47,454 bases of DNA from Desulfobulbaceae bacterium (GCA_028718985.1 JAQUKQ010000010.1:1-47454); one strand, 5' to 3'. Numbered from the stretch's first letter, positions 34,930 through 44,517 are shown. Numbers and translations: made by a program. The notes: generated by a model from the sequence alone, not told the origin.

Positions 34930-35283
34930 ATGGAACAATTTATCGAACGTCGCAAACACAGGCGCTATACCCTTCGGCAAGGTGTTTTTGCTGGGTTTCG
35001 CCCAAACATGGGCGAGATTGTTGACATAAGCATCGGCGGAGTCCTTTTTCACTACCTGGAATTCACCAAAAGCGCCCACGAAAAGAATGATTTCATTGTC
35101 TGCAGTGAGGACGGCTGCTGCCTTGACAACTTCCCTTGCCGTATCATTTCCGACAAGTTGCTTGCCAGCGAATCATCACTCTCCCAGATTGTAACCAGAC
35201 AGAGGCGGGTCATGTTTGATCTCTTAACCAAAGAGCAACAAGACCTCCTCCTCGATTTCATAGACACTCATCGGGCGAACTGA
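34930..35283 (+). CDS. Small PilZ-domain protein (possible c-di-GMP receptor)
   Basis: This protein of about 117 residues is a stand-alone PilZ domain. The two c-di-GMP binding motifs are present: the arginine-rich ERRKHRRYTLRQ near the N-terminus and DISIGGVLF about 20 residues later. A helical tail ends QQDLLLDFIDTH. Such proteins couple c-di-GMP levels to motility or exopolysaccharide. The ATG at 34930 puts the arginine motif near the start; an upstream TTG frame exists but adds residues derived from the repeat region. No strong ribosome site is seen. A second PilZ gene follows 75 bp later. Confidence 0.8.
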   Translation: MEQFIERRKHRRYTLRQGVFAGFRPNMGEIVDISIGGVLFHYLEFTKSAHEKNDFIVCSEDGCCLDNFPCRIISDKLLASESSLSQIVTRQRRVMFDLLTKEQQDLLLDFIDTHRAN

Positions 35284-35358
35284 TTGTCACAATAAAAGAT
35301 ATCCCGTTCGGCAAGTAACCTTTCTGGCAGACAAAAAAACACCCTGGCAACATGCCCT

Positions 35359-35745
35359 ATGGAAAAAATCACGCAAGCCACCTCCCAAGACGACCGCCGA
35401 GAGTTCAAAAGGTTTCGAGTCAAGGACGGATCTTCTTTCGTGTCACACTCCAGTTGGCCGGCGAAAGGAACACTGATCGACATCAGCAAAGGGGGATTTT
35501 CTTTTCTATACAATGCGGAACACCCTTGGCCAGAAAATACCGGCGAAGGGTGTTTGCTTTTGGGAGACCATGCTTCCTGTCTCGAAAATGTTTCAACAAC
35601 GGTCGTTACCGACCAAATCGTCCAATGCGGCCAAGGGAACACCATGGTTGTCAGACGACGCAGCATCAAATTCAACCAACTGAGCCAGCAGCAAAAGTTC
35701 CTGCTGGAGTGCTTCATCTGGATTAACAGCACGGCACAGTGCTAG
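35359..35745 (+). CDS. Second small PilZ-domain protein
   Basis: This 128-residue protein has the same layout as its neighbour. It has an arginine-rich start (RREFKRFRVKDG), the motif IDISKGGFSFLY (D-x-S-x-x-G) and a helical end FNQLSQQQKFLLECFIW. The two proteins look like paralogues, since both have RRxxxxFxxL-type tails before the final helix. It is therefore a likely c-di-GMP binding adaptor. An ATG at 35359 gives a normal length, but the upstream ribosome site is weak. It converges with gpmI. Confidence 0.78.
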   Translation: MEKITQATSQDDRREFKRFRVKDGSSFVSHSSWPAKGTLIDISKGGFSFLYNAEHPWPENTGEGCLLLGDHASCLENVSTTVVTDQIVQCGQGNTMVVRRRSIKFNQLSQQQKFLLECFIWINSTAQC

Positions 35746-35819
35746 AACGCCAGGAACCACTTCCAAACCCTTCCCGCAAACAGCACCTCACCTGAGAACT
35801 CTTCCTGCCTAAGCCCACT

Positions 35820-37370
35820 TCATAACTGCAGCAGGCTCACACCCTCCATCTCGACAGGTGCCACCAAACCCATCACATCAAGGGCTGTCGGCGCAATATC
35901 TTTCAGCGCTCCGCCCTTGCGAAGCTTACGACCAACGAAACGGTCATTCACGAGAACAAAGGGTACCGGATTCAATGTATGGGCCGTATGGGGCCCTTGC
36001 GTCTCTTGATCATACATCATGTCGGCGTTACCATGATCCGCCGTAATCAAAACCGTCCCACCCAGTTCCAGAAAAGGCGGCACCAACTGTCCCAAACACT
36101 CGTCAACTGTTTCGCAGGCGCTGATGGCAGCTGCAAGCTTACCGGAATGTCCAACCATGTCGGCGTTGGCGAAATTCAAGACGATCAAACCATACGAATT
36201 ATCACGAAAACGCGACAACAGCTCGGAAGTCACCTCAAGCGCGCTCATCTGGGGTTTCAAGTCATAGGTCGCAACCTCTTTTGGAGAGTTGACCAGCACC
36301 CGATCTTCCAAGGCATAGGGCACCTCCCGACCACCGTTAAAAAAATAGGTGACATGGGCGTATTTTTCCGTCTCGGCAATCCGCAACTGCCGTAGCCCTT
36401 GCGCGCTCACCACTTCCCCAAGAATTCCAGTAAGTGAATGCGGCGGGAAAAGTACTGGCAGGTCAAAACTCTTCTCGTAGCGCGTACAAGTAACAAAATT
36501 AGCGAGATGCGGACGTCTGCCAACTGGGAAATGCTCAAATTGTTGATCGGTAAAAGCATGGGTTAACTGCCGTGCCCGATCGGCTCTAAAATTAAAAAAA
36601 AGCACGCTGTCACCATCGCCAATCACGGACAGAGGCTTCTGTTCGTCATCCACGACGACAATGGGCCTGATAAACTCATCGTTCTCTCCCCTGCCGTAGG
36701 CTTCACCGATCGCGACGACCGGATCATGGTGCGAAGTCCCCTTTCCACCAACCATGGCTTCCCACGCCAACGCCACGCGTTCCCAGCGGCTATCACGATC
36801 CATGGCATAATAGCGGCCAATCACTGTCGCTACCCGGCCAACGCCAATATCAGTAAAGACTTTTTGAAGCTCGGCCATATAGGCCTGACCGCTCTGAGGT
36901 GGGGTGTCCCGTCCATCCATGAATGCGTGAACAGCTATTTTCCGCAGACCTTTTTCCGCCGCAATCCTCACTAAGGCATACAGATGGCTGAGATGACTAT
37001 GCACGCCGCCATCAGAGACCAAGCCCATCAGATGCAGGGTCTTGTCTTCGGCAAGCGTATCAGCAAGAACCCGCGCCAAGACCTCATTGTCAGCCAGTTC
37101 CCCAGTCTCAATGGCCCGGTTAATACGCGTATAATCCTGATAGACAATACGACCGGCCCCGATATTCAGGTGGCCGACCTCCGAGTTACCCATCTGCCCT
37201 TCCGGTAAACCAACCGCCCCGTTATGGGCAGCCAAGGTAGTGGCAGGGTAGCGAGCCATGAAGCGATCCATGTTTGGGGTCTTGGCCATAAACACCGCAT
37301 TCGTGTCACTCGCCTCGCCTACCCCCCAGCCATCGAGGATGATCAACATCACCGGCGACACAGCGCTCAT
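35820..37370 (-). CDS. gpmI: 2,3-bisphosphoglycerate-independent phosphoglycerate mutase
   Basis: This protein of about 516 residues interconverts 3- and 2-phosphoglycerate using two Mn ions. The N-terminus reads PVMLIILDGWGVGE with the metal aspartate. The phosphoserine nucleophile is in GQMGNSEVGHLNIGAGR, and the insert domain includes VHAFMDGRDTPP. The C-terminal metal site has NFANADMVGHSG and ITADHGNADMM. These are diagnostic of the alkaline-phosphatase-fold iPGM. The ATG at 37370 is preferred because it overlaps the rsfS stop (ATGA), has an AAGGGG site and gives the family N-terminus; an upstream frame extends into rsfS. It is co-transcribed with rsfS. Confidence 0.97.
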   Translation of the reverse strand: MSAVSPVMLIILDGWGVGEASDTNAVFMAKTPNMDRFMARYPATTLAAHNGAVGLPEGQMGNSEVGHLNIGAGRIVYQDYTRINRAIETGELADNEVLARVLADTLAEDKTLHLMGLVSDGGVHSHLSHLYALVRIAAEKGLRKIAVHAFMDGRDTPPQSGQAYMAELQKVFTDIGVGRVATVIGRYYAMDRDSRWERVALAWEAMVGGKGTSHHDPVVAIGEAYGRGENDEFIRPIVVVDDEQKPLSVIGDGDSVLFFNFRADRARQLTHAFTDQQFEHFPVGRRPHLANFVTCTRYEKSFDLPVLFPPHSLTGILGEVVSAQGLRQLRIAETEKYAHVTYFFNGGREVPYALEDRVLVNSPKEVATYDLKPQMSALEVTSELLSRFRDNSYGLIVLNFANADMVGHSGKLAAAISACETVDECLGQLVPPFLELGGTVLITADHGNADMMYDQETQGPHTAHTLNPVPFVLVNDRFVGRKLRKGGALKDIAPTALDVMGLVAPVEMEGVSLLQL

Positions 37371-37768
37371 TGCGGTGCCCCTTGCGGCTTGCCAATTTTC
37401 GTCAAATCGACTCGCGGCGCATCGTGCCACAACCCTTCAAGATCAAAGACCTGCCGCTCTTCGTAATAAAAGATATGGACAATGACATCATTGAAGTCAA
37501 GTAAGACCCAGTGCCCCTCCTCCAAACCTTCAACCTTGGTATTGTCTCGCCTCTTTCGGCTCAATTTCTGTTCAAATGCTGCAGCCAGCCCTTGCACATG
37601 ACGGGTTGAACGACCGTCCATGATCAAAAAATAATCGGCAAAGCCAGAAATCTTTTTGACATCCAAAAGCACAATATTTTCGGCCTTGCTATCAAGTGCT
37701 ATCTCGTAAAGTGCCGTGGCAATCTCAAGCGCACTCTTCTCCGCAAACGCCTTTTTAATTTTTTCCAT
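37367..37768 (-). CDS. rsfS: Ribosomal silencing factor RsfS
   Basis: This protein of about 133 residues belongs to the RsfS/DUF143 family, which binds ribosomal protein L14 and blocks subunit joining during starvation. The core LLDVKKISGFADYFLIMDGR and STRHVQGLAAAF segments match, as do GHWVLLDFNDVIVHIF and the C-terminal ERQVFDLEGLWHDAP. The ATG at 37768 follows a GGAGG site and gives the usual family start; a longer frame upstream is not needed. Its stop overlaps the gpmI start, linking translation control with glycolysis in one unit. Confidence 0.96.
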   Translation of the reverse strand: MEKIKKAFAEKSALEIATALYEIALDSKAENIVLLDVKKISGFADYFLIMDGRSTRHVQGLAAAFEQKLSRKRRDNTKVEGLEEGHWVLLDFNDVIVHIFYYEERQVFDLEGLWHDAPRVDLTKIGKPQGAPQ

Positions 37769-38325
37769 GAAACGAATACTTCCTCCATAATCAATATTTA
37801 ATAACGTCGAGGCAACAGACCACCTTCTTGCTGACAAATAAAGGCCACAAGAAAACTATAGGCATGGCAAAACTCACCAATCGACAGACACGAAAAGTCA
37901 ACATATCCTCACTCATCGCATATATAATCGATTCATATCCACATTGAAAGGCCTATAAACCTGGCACAGTGAAAGAATAACAGCTCTATGCCCTGACAGA
38001 TAAGCGTTCCTCGGAGATTGACATCTGCTCAATGTAAGGTATAATCGCCCGCTGCTTTGGCAATATTCCGTTGTAACTCCCTTGCATCTCGTGTAATAAA
38101 TTATAGTTTCGCGGGCGAAGGCTATCTGCCAGCGCAAATCACGACCCCTCAATCGACGACACTCTTCACCCCTAGGTGAGGGCAAGCACTGCCGCAACTG
38201 AACCGATTCGACGAGAGTCTGCCGCGCATACCGTCCGTAACGTTTGTAGCAATAGCTTTAATCACGCGTAGTTTTGATCAACCCTCCGATTCTCGGAGAT
38301 GGCAAACACATAGAAGGAATCCCCC
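37769..38325. other. Divergent non-coding gap between rsfS and secDF
   Basis: This gap of about 557 bp must contain the promoters of the rsfS-gpmI and secDF units. A TCACC/GGTGA inverted repeat lies near 38168-38181. Short frames here lack domain content and coding bias. I could not fit it to tmRNA, SRP RNA, RNase P or 6S RNA. An unrecognised small RNA cannot be excluded. Confidence 0.5.
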
Positions 38326-40911
38326 ATGAACAAGTCCTTGCGCTGGAAAATCATCTGCCTCTGCTTTCTGACCATCTTCTCGGCAGTAAGCATTGCCCCC
38401 TCATTGACCAATAATGTCCCAGGTTGGTGGAAGAAATATTTCGCCCCGGAAGGACTAAAGCTTGGACTTGACCTGCAAGGCGGCATGCACCTTGTTCTCA
38501 AGGTCGATCTACAAAAGGCTATCGAAAATGCCCTTGATTTTGCCACCCTGGATTTGAAGGACGCCCTCCTTGAAAAACAGATCTCAGTGGTGAAAACCAA
38601 AGCGCCGCAGACCGACAAGGTTGTCTTTACCCTGCCAAACAAAAGTGCCATGGCCACCATCAAGGAGATGACCAAGGGCGACACCTTCTCTAACCTCAAC
38701 ATTGAGATCAAAGAGGAAGAGGGCTCTTTCCCCCGGCTGATTATGTCTCTCAAGCAAGAGCGTATCGATTTCATCAAGAAGAACGCCGTCAACCAATCCC
38801 TCGAAATCATTCGTAACCGGATAGACCAGTTCGGGGTCGCCGAGCCGGTCATCATTCGCCAGGGCGAAGACGAGATTGTTGTCCAGCTTCCAGGTGTCAA
38901 AGACGCAAAGCGAGCCTTGAGCCTGATCGGCCAGACGGCCCAACTAGAGTTCAAGATGGTGGTGGAAAACAATGGCGGGCTGGACCTCAACAGCCTAATC
39001 AATCAAGCCGTGTCCTCCGGCAAATGGCAGAAAGACCAAAGTATCAAGCAACTGAACATGGCCCTGAGTCCTCAGTTGCCGCCTGACACGCAAGTCTATT
39101 TCGAGAGTTCTACCGACCCACAGACCAAAGCAAAATCTGAGGTACCGCTTCTGATCCAGAATCAGGTCATGATGAGCGGTGACATGGTGGCCGACGCCCA
39201 GGTTCGCGTTGGCGGCACCTTTAACGAGCCATACGTCACCCTTGACCTGACCGGCCACGGCGGTAAAGTCTTCGGTCAAGTCACCGAGAAAAACGTCAAT
39301 AAACGTTTTGCCATCATTCTCGACGGCAATGTCAAATCAGCTCCGGTCATCCGTGAGAAAATCCTGGGGGGCAGTGCCCAAATCTCCGGCAATTTCACGT
39401 ACGAAGATGCAACTGACCTGGCCATTGTCCTGCGCATCGGTGCCCTGCCCGCTCCGGTCGACATCATCCAAAACCTGACTGTCGGCGCCTCTCTGGGTCG
39501 TGACTCTATCCACAAAGGCCTAAGCGCTGGCCTACTTGGCACCGCTCTTGTCTTCATGTTCATGGTCTTCTATTATCGCGGTTCAGGTGTCAATGCCTGT
39601 GCCGCCGTCATTTTGAACATTCTCTTGGTCTTTGTTGGACTGGCCTTCATGAACGCCACCTTGACCATGCCTGGTATCGCCGGTATCATCCTCTCCATCG
39701 GCATGGCGGTCGACTCAAACATCCTTATTTTTGAGCGTATGCGCGAGGAGTTCGCTTTGGGAAAATCACCCAAGTCAGGGGTTGATGCGGGCTACGAGAA
39801 AGCCTTTTGGACGATTGTCGACTCCCAGGTCACCACCCTGATCACCTCGATGGCCCTGTTCTTGTTCGGCACCGGACCAATCAAGGGCTTTGCCGTCACT
39901 CTCTCTTTCGGTATCATCTTCAACTTGTTCACCACCCTGTTCGGCACCCGTTTGGTTTATGATGTCCTGCACAGCAAACGGAAATTGAAGCCCATGAAAT
40001 TCCTGCATTTCATCAACAAGACCAATATCGACTTTATGGCGGCCCGTAAATACACCTTTACCGTCTCAACCATCCTTGTCATCCTTGGCTTGGTTGCCAG
40101 TGTTCAGATCTGGCGGGGCAAAGCAAACATGGGGATCGACTTTTCCGGTGGCGCCATGATTCAGTACCAAGCGTCCAAAGAATTTTCTTTGGACGATGCT
40201 CGCTCTGCCCTCAAGAAACATGACCTTGGTGACCTTGATCTGCAACAGGTGACAAACGACAACCAGCTGATTGTAAAGATAAAAAAATCAACTGCCAAGG
40301 TTGAAAACATCAATGACACAATCACCAAAGCCTTAACGGCCGAACTGCCGGATCTTCACTTTACTGCCGTCAGTGAATCGGCGATTGGCTCATCGGTCAG
40401 TGATGCGTTGCGCACCAAGGCCTTTCAAGCCATCATGATCTCAATGCTTGGCGTTGTTATCTACTTGGCAGTTCGCTTCAATCTGCGCTATGGAATTGCC
40501 GCGGCAGTGGCAACCTTCCATGACGTCTTTGCAGTCCTTGGCATCTGCTATCTCATGAATATCGAGATCACCCTGCTGATTGTCACCGCCTTACTGACTC
40601 TGGCAGGTTTCTCGCTCAACGATACCGTTATTATCTTTGACCGAATCAGGGAGACCATTCACCGTCACGGCCACACGAAAAAACTTCCTGAAATCATCAA
40701 TATCAGCGTCAATGAAGTTCTGTCCAGAACCATCACCACATCCTTAACCGCCTTTCTCTCGGCCGCAGCCCTCTTTTTCCTGGGCGGAGTGGTCATCCAC
40801 GACTTCTCCTTTGCCTTGATGCTCGGTTTTGGCCTCGGCACGCTCTCTTCAGTCTTTATCGCCAGTCCGATCCTCTGCATCTGGAACAAAGACGAGGATG
40901 TATCACTATAA
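38326..40911 (+). CDS. secDF: Fused SecD-SecF protein translocase subunit
   Basis: This 861-residue protein joins SecD and SecF in one chain. The SecD half (about 1-550) has an N-terminal helix, the motif LKLGLDLQGGMHLVLKVD and a large periplasmic domain. Five helices then include GIAGIILSIGMAVDSNILIF and ERMREEF. The SecF half starts near residue 557 (KFLHFINKTNIDFM), with ANMGIDFSGGAMIQYQ and AGFSLNDTVIIFDRIRET. Both proton-path aspartate regions are present. SecDF uses the proton gradient to pull exported proteins through SecYEG. The reading frame is unbroken, so this is a true fusion. Most proteobacteria encode two separate genes. GGAATCCCCC lies before the ATG. Confidence 0.96.
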   Translation: MNKSLRWKIICLCFLTIFSAVSIAPSLTNNVPGWWKKYFAPEGLKLGLDLQGGMHLVLKVDLQKAIENALDFATLDLKDALLEKQISVVKTKAPQTDKVVFTLPNKSAMATIKEMTKGDTFSNLNIEIKEEEGSFPRLIMSLKQERIDFIKKNAVNQSLEIIRNRIDQFGVAEPVIIRQGEDEIVVQLPGVKDAKRALSLIGQTAQLEFKMVVENNGGLDLNSLINQAVSSGKWQKDQSIKQLNMALSPQLPPDTQVYFESSTDPQTKAKSEVPLLIQNQVMMSGDMVADAQVRVGGTFNEPYVTLDLTGHGGKVFGQVTEKNVNKRFAIILDGNVKSAPVIREKILGGSAQISGNFTYEDATDLAIVLRIGALPAPVDIIQNLTVGASLGRDSIHKGLSAGLLGTALVFMFMVFYYRGSGVNACAAVILNILLVFVGLAFMNATLTMPGIAGIILSIGMAVDSNILIFERMREEFALGKSPKSGVDAGYEKAFWTIVDSQVTTLITSMALFLFGTGPIKGFAVTLSFGIIFNLFTTLFGTRLVYDVLHSKRKLKPMKFLHFINKTNIDFMAARKYTFTVSTILVILGLVASVQIWRGKANMGIDFSGGAMIQYQASKEFSLDDARSALKKHDLGDLDLQQVTNDNQLIVKIKKSTAKVENINDTITKALTAELPDLHFTAVSESAIGSSVSDALRTKAFQAIMISMLGVVIYLAVRFNLRYGIAAAVATFHDVFAVLGICYLMNIEITLLIVTALLTLAGFSLNDTVIIFDRIRETIHRHGHTKKLPEIINISVNEVLSRTITTSLTAFLSAAALFFLGGVVIHDFSFALMLGFGLGTLSSVFIASPILCIWNKDEDVSL

Positions 40912-41643
40912 ATGACGGTCCTGCCTGGTAACGCCCTCCAACGGGAGGGCTTGAGCAGCGCGCAACCTCTGGACGCGGCAGCCTCGTTCAAATTTCATTG
41001 CCATCCAGGGGTCCCCTGTTTTACCGATTGCTGTCGGGAACTTGAGCTGGCCTTAAGCCCCTATGATGTTCTCCGCCTGAGAAAATCCCTGTCGCTCAGC
41101 GCCAATGACTTTCTCGAGCGTTATGCCATCATAGAATTCGGTCCTGACGATCTCTACCCCAAGGTGTACCTAACGATGATTGACGATGGACGGGCCAGCT
41201 GCCCCTTTGTCGATCCGTCCACAGGTTGCCGAGTCTATGCGGACCGTCCCAGTGCCTGCCGCACCTACCCTGTGGGCCGCGGTGTCTCGCTTGATGAACA
41301 AGGCACTCTCCACGAACAATTCATCCTCCTCCACGAAGAGCACTGCCACGGTTTCGCCGAAGAGCAGACGCAAACCATTGCCAACTGGCAAGACGACCAG
41401 CAAAGCAAAGAGTACAACCGCTTCAACGACCTCCTGCTTCCTTTGCTGAAACCAGCCGCAGACTCTCAGTCATTAGTGCGCTTTTCCGATGAGCAAGCGA
41501 CTCTCTATATCGACACCCTCTACAACCTCGATCTGTTCAAAAAAAAATACCTGCCCGATTATGCCTTGTCAGCGGATGACCAGCCTGCCCTCCTCTCCCA
41601 CGCCCTTAACTGGCTACTACTACAATGGCAACCAGCCAGTTAG
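40912..41643 (+). CDS. YkgJ-type cysteine-cluster protein (putative Fe-S or zinc protein)
   Basis: This 243-residue soluble protein carries the CxxxC-type cluster of the YkgJ/UPF0153 family. It starts with CHPGVPCFTDCCRELELALSP and continues with CPFVDPSTGCRVYADRPSAC, followed by RTYPVG. The spacing suggests binding of a metal or Fe-S centre, but no reaction is established for the family. Its ATG abuts the secDF TAA stop directly, and its end overlaps the tatC start by 19 bp. It is therefore tightly embedded in an export operon. A second, shorter family member lies at 45246-45626. Confidence 0.85.
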   Translation: MTVLPGNALQREGLSSAQPLDAAASFKFHCHPGVPCFTDCCRELELALSPYDVLRLRKSLSLSANDFLERYAIIEFGPDDLYPKVYLTMIDDGRASCPFVDPSTGCRVYADRPSACRTYPVGRGVSLDEQGTLHEQFILLHEEHCHGFAEEQTQTIANWQDDQQSKEYNRFNDLLLPLLKPAADSQSLVRFSDEQATLYIDTLYNLDLFKKKYLPDYALSADDQPALLSHALNWLLLQWQPAS

Positions 41644-42359
41644 ATGGGCCCGGGTACCAGCCGCCCCTGCCATACCCCAGATTGATCGAATTTATTAAGA
41701 CCCTGCGCAAAACAGCGCTGGCCCTGCTCATCACCATCATCGCTACCACCCTGGTTTTCTATTTTCTCTCCCCCCGCCTCTTTGACATCATGCAGAAGCA
41801 CCTGCATCAAAAGTTAGTCTTCTTCTCAGTCGCAGAACCCTTTCTGGCCCACGTCAAACTGGCCCTGGCCACCGCCATCTTTTGCCTGATCCCCATACTT
41901 GTCAGCTGTTTGTGGCGGGCACTGGCCCGTCCTTTCAAACTGACCTGGCTCAGTCAACTCTCGTTTATCCTGTTCACCTGCCTACTGTTTTACGCAGGTG
42001 CCCTGTTCTGCTATTCCATCACCCTGGCGTACGGCATTGAATTTCTCCTTGGATTCAGCTCCGAACAACTGCAACCAGTCATCTCAATCGACAAGTTCGT
42101 CACCTTTGTTGCCGTCTTCATCCTAGGCTTCGGCCTGATCTTTGAACTGCCAATCTTCATGGTCTTCATGGCCAAGACCGGCGTGCTCCCGAGAAAAGTC
42201 TTTGAAAAAAACCGCCGCTATGCCGTCCTCATCATCAGTATCGTCGCCGCCCTCCTGACCCCGACGCCAGACATCTTCAATCTCATGTTGATGGGAGTGC
42301 CTCTGTACGGCCTTTATGAAGCAGGCATCATCGTCATGAAGATGTTGAGAATCAACTGA
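41625..42359 (+). CDS. tatC: Sec-independent translocase subunit TatC
   Basis: This 244-residue protein has six membrane helices and the family phrases PRLIEFIKTLRKTAL at the cytoplasmic N-terminus and FSVAEPFLAHVKLALATAIF (TatC FxxxEP motif). FGLIFELPIFMVFMAKTGVL contains the transmembrane glutamate, and the closing TPTPDIFNLMLMGVPLYGLY is typical. TatC recognises twin-arginine signals and exports folded, cofactor-loaded proteins. The exported hydrogenase small subunit in this window is a natural client. The start overlaps the upstream cysteine-cluster gene. tatA/tatB are not in the window. Confidence 0.95.
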   Translation: MATSQLDGPGYQPPLPYPRLIEFIKTLRKTALALLITIIATTLVFYFLSPRLFDIMQKHLHQKLVFFSVAEPFLAHVKLALATAIFCLIPILVSCLWRALARPFKLTWLSQLSFILFTCLLFYAGALFCYSITLAYGIEFLLGFSSEQLQPVISIDKFVTFVAVFILGFGLIFELPIFMVFMAKTGVLPRKVFEKNRRYAVLIISIVAALLTPTPDIFNLMLMGVPLYGLYEAGIIVMKMLRIN

Positions 42360-42468
42360 TCAGTCGACCTATCAAACTGCGGCCCCAAACCTCCAGCACA
42401 ATTCACTTCAGTCTGCACCCCGGTTGACCGATAGGTAAGGATATCCCCCTCACTCCAGGAGACCCCTT

Positions 42469-43332
42469 ATGAAGACCTCACTCGACAGCTTTATACCCTC
42501 GCAAACTCTCCCCCAAGCGTCAACTGCCATCAAAACAAATCCGTTCAGCCATGAACGCTACCAAGCCCAGAGCCAAGAGGTCAGCATCTTTCTGACAACA
42601 CAGGAAGGTGACAAAATCACCATCAGTCAAAACGCCAGTAGCGAGCAGGTAAAGTCAAAATATAAAAATGACGAGGGCATGAGTAAGATTGCGTCAAGCA
42701 TGGCCTCCTACAACATGTCATTAACGGTTGAAGGTGATTTGAATGAACAGGAGTTAGCCGATCTGTCGAACCTGCTCCATGACCTGAGCGGCATCGCAGA
42801 CAGTTTCTTCAAAGGGCACCTGGACAAGGCTATCGCGGGTGCGCTCGACATCGGAGACATGGGCAGCATCAACAAGCTCGAAGCCACCTTCACGCATACC
42901 AGCATTCTCGCCAATTATTTGAGCTCCTCTCACCCGCTCCCTTCATTTGATGAGTATAAAAACGACGCCTTACTGGAGGACTTTCACCGCAGGGAGCATC
43001 ATTCCAAAGCCAATGGGCCTTCTTTGACCGACTCCATGGCAGCCCAATGGCGCCAATTCCTCGATTCATTGCCTGGGCAGGGGAAGTCCGATAGTCAGCC
43101 AAAAACTTTGCCCGCCGCCAGCTCAGCTGATCTCACCGGCAAGCAGATGTTTGAGAGGGCCAAAGAGACCATGAATACCCACCCCCGCCTAACACCACTG
43201 ATGCCGTCGATTGCCGATCTCTCTATCGAGCAACTTCTGCAAAAGTATGGTTATGCGCCAGCCAGCTCAAACCAAATTGGTCAAGAGATCAACAAATCCT
43301 TCACCAATGAATTGAACAACTGGTTGCTCTAA
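42469..43332 (+). CDS. Uncharacterised 287-residue protein
   Basis: This protein has no signal peptide or membrane helix. The N-terminal 60 residues are low in structure. A segment with alternating strand character follows (VSIFLTTQEGDKITISQ), and then a charged helical part (YNMSLTVEGDLNEQELADLS). The phrase DSFFKGHLDKAIAGALDIGDMG comes next. Regions with TxEGDxxxIS, then VEGDLNExE and FFxGxLxxA, occur in conserved bacterial proteins of unknown function, and I cannot name the family with certainty. The C-terminus has MFERAKETMNTHPRLTPLM and ends LNNWLL. A strong AGGAGA site precedes the ATG. It lies 109 bp after tatC and may be independent. Confidence 0.7.
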   Translation: MKTSLDSFIPSQTLPQASTAIKTNPFSHERYQAQSQEVSIFLTTQEGDKITISQNASSEQVKSKYKNDEGMSKIASSMASYNMSLTVEGDLNEQELADLSNLLHDLSGIADSFFKGHLDKAIAGALDIGDMGSINKLEATFTHTSILANYLSSSHPLPSFDEYKNDALLEDFHRREHHSKANGPSLTDSMAAQWRQFLDSLPGQGKSDSQPKTLPAASSADLTGKQMFERAKETMNTHPRLTPLMPSIADLSIEQLLQKYGYAPASSNQIGQEINKSFTNELNNWLL

Positions 43333-43529
43333 CCAACAGTCATAGTAAAGCTCTCAAGGCTCATCCCCCTCTACAGTTGACCTGCCGTAAGGTCAGAGAT
43401 GCTTTTTCTTTCCCCTTTCATCAGAAACAACTGGCCGCAGACAGCCAATCCGTTGTATCGTACTGTCAAAGATGGTGTAGGTTGCTCATACCCATCGCAA
43501 CAGGCACATAACGAACAGAGGAAGCGCCC

Positions 43530-44390
43530 ATGTGGAAATCAAAAGAGGTCTATTACGTCTCCGACAGTACCGGCATTTTGGCCACCAATCTCGGGCAGGC
43601 CTTGATCTGTCAATTCCCAGAGATCAGCTTTCACGAAGAAAAGCTCCCCTTCATCAAAACAATTGCCGACGCCGAAAAGACCATCAACTATATCCTGAAG
43701 AAATCCACTGGCCGTCGGCCGATTATCTTCAGCACCTTGGTCAGTCCTGAACTCCGTGCCATATTCAATCATCCCGAAGTTGAACTCTTTGATGTTTGCG
43801 ATGTCTTTTTGGAACGACTGGAACACTGCCTGGAGGCCAAAGCCCTGGGACTCCCCGGTTACTCGCGCCATGTCGATGACGGCAGCATGGCCCGCAGGGT
43901 CGAGGCCATTCATTACTGCCTGGGGCACGATGACGGCACCAAATTTGATGAGTACAACGAAGCCGATGTCATCTTGGTCGGCGTGTCGCGCTCAGGGAAG
44001 ACTCCCGTCAGTGTCTACATGGCCACTCACATGGGACTGAAAGCCGCCAACTACCCACTCACCAGTCATAATCTGGATCATTACACCCTGCCTGACGGGT
44101 TGCGCAACAATCGTAAAAAGGCAGTCGGGCTCACCATCTCTCCGGAAATCCTTAGCGCTATCCGTGAAAAACGGTACCCGAACAGCAACTATGCAAAGCG
44201 TTCGACCTGCCTGCAGGAGCTACAACAGGCCCAGCAGATCTTTCAAAAATATCACATCCCGGTAATCAACACCTCCGGTCGTTCCATTGAAGAACTTGCC
44301 ACCCAAATCTCACAAGAAATCGGCCTCTACAAAAAAACTGACGAACTGACCCCGGAGAAAGCCCACGCCCCAAATCCTCAAACAGAATAA
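43530..44390 (+). CDS. ppsR: PEP synthase regulatory kinase/pyrophosphorylase (DUF299)
   Basis: This 286-residue protein belongs to the PpsR/PDRP family, bifunctional enzymes that phosphorylate and dephosphorylate a threonine of PEP synthase or pyruvate phosphate dikinase using ADP and phosphate. The N-terminus [19 protein letters not shown] and the P-loop [19 protein letters not shown] are diagnostic. [16 protein letters not shown] follows. GAGGAAG before the ATG is a good ribosome site. The target PEP synthase or PPDK is not in the window. The gene would control gluconeogenic or glycolytic PEP flux. Confidence 0.94.
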   Translation: MWKSKEVYYVSDSTGILATNLGQALICQFPEISFHEEKLPFIKTIADAEKTINYILKKSTGRRPIIFSTLVSPELRAIFNHPEVELFDVCDVFLERLEHCLEAKALGLPGYSRHVDDGSMARRVEAIHYCLGHDDGTKFDEYNEADVILVGVSRSGKTPVSVYMATHMGLKAANYPLTSHNLDHYTLPDGLRNNRKKAVGLTISPEILSAIREKRYPNSNYAKRSTCLQELQQAQQIFQKYHIPVINTSGRSIEELATQISQEIGLYKKTDELTPEKAHAPNPQTE

Positions 44391-44517
44391 TCTGTACCGT
44401 TTCGCCTGTGCTGCGGCCAGAACCCCTTACGATCCAGTTTTTGATAATCCTATCGACAAACTGGTCTCCTCAAAGTATATTTGCCTTTTTCAAAAAGTTT
44501 CCACAGGAGAGCAGTTC

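Noticed and set aside
38190-38230. tmRNA-like GATTCGACGAGAG sequence
   Set aside because: The rest of a tmRNA would run into secDF, and no matching 3' T arm or CCA end is present.
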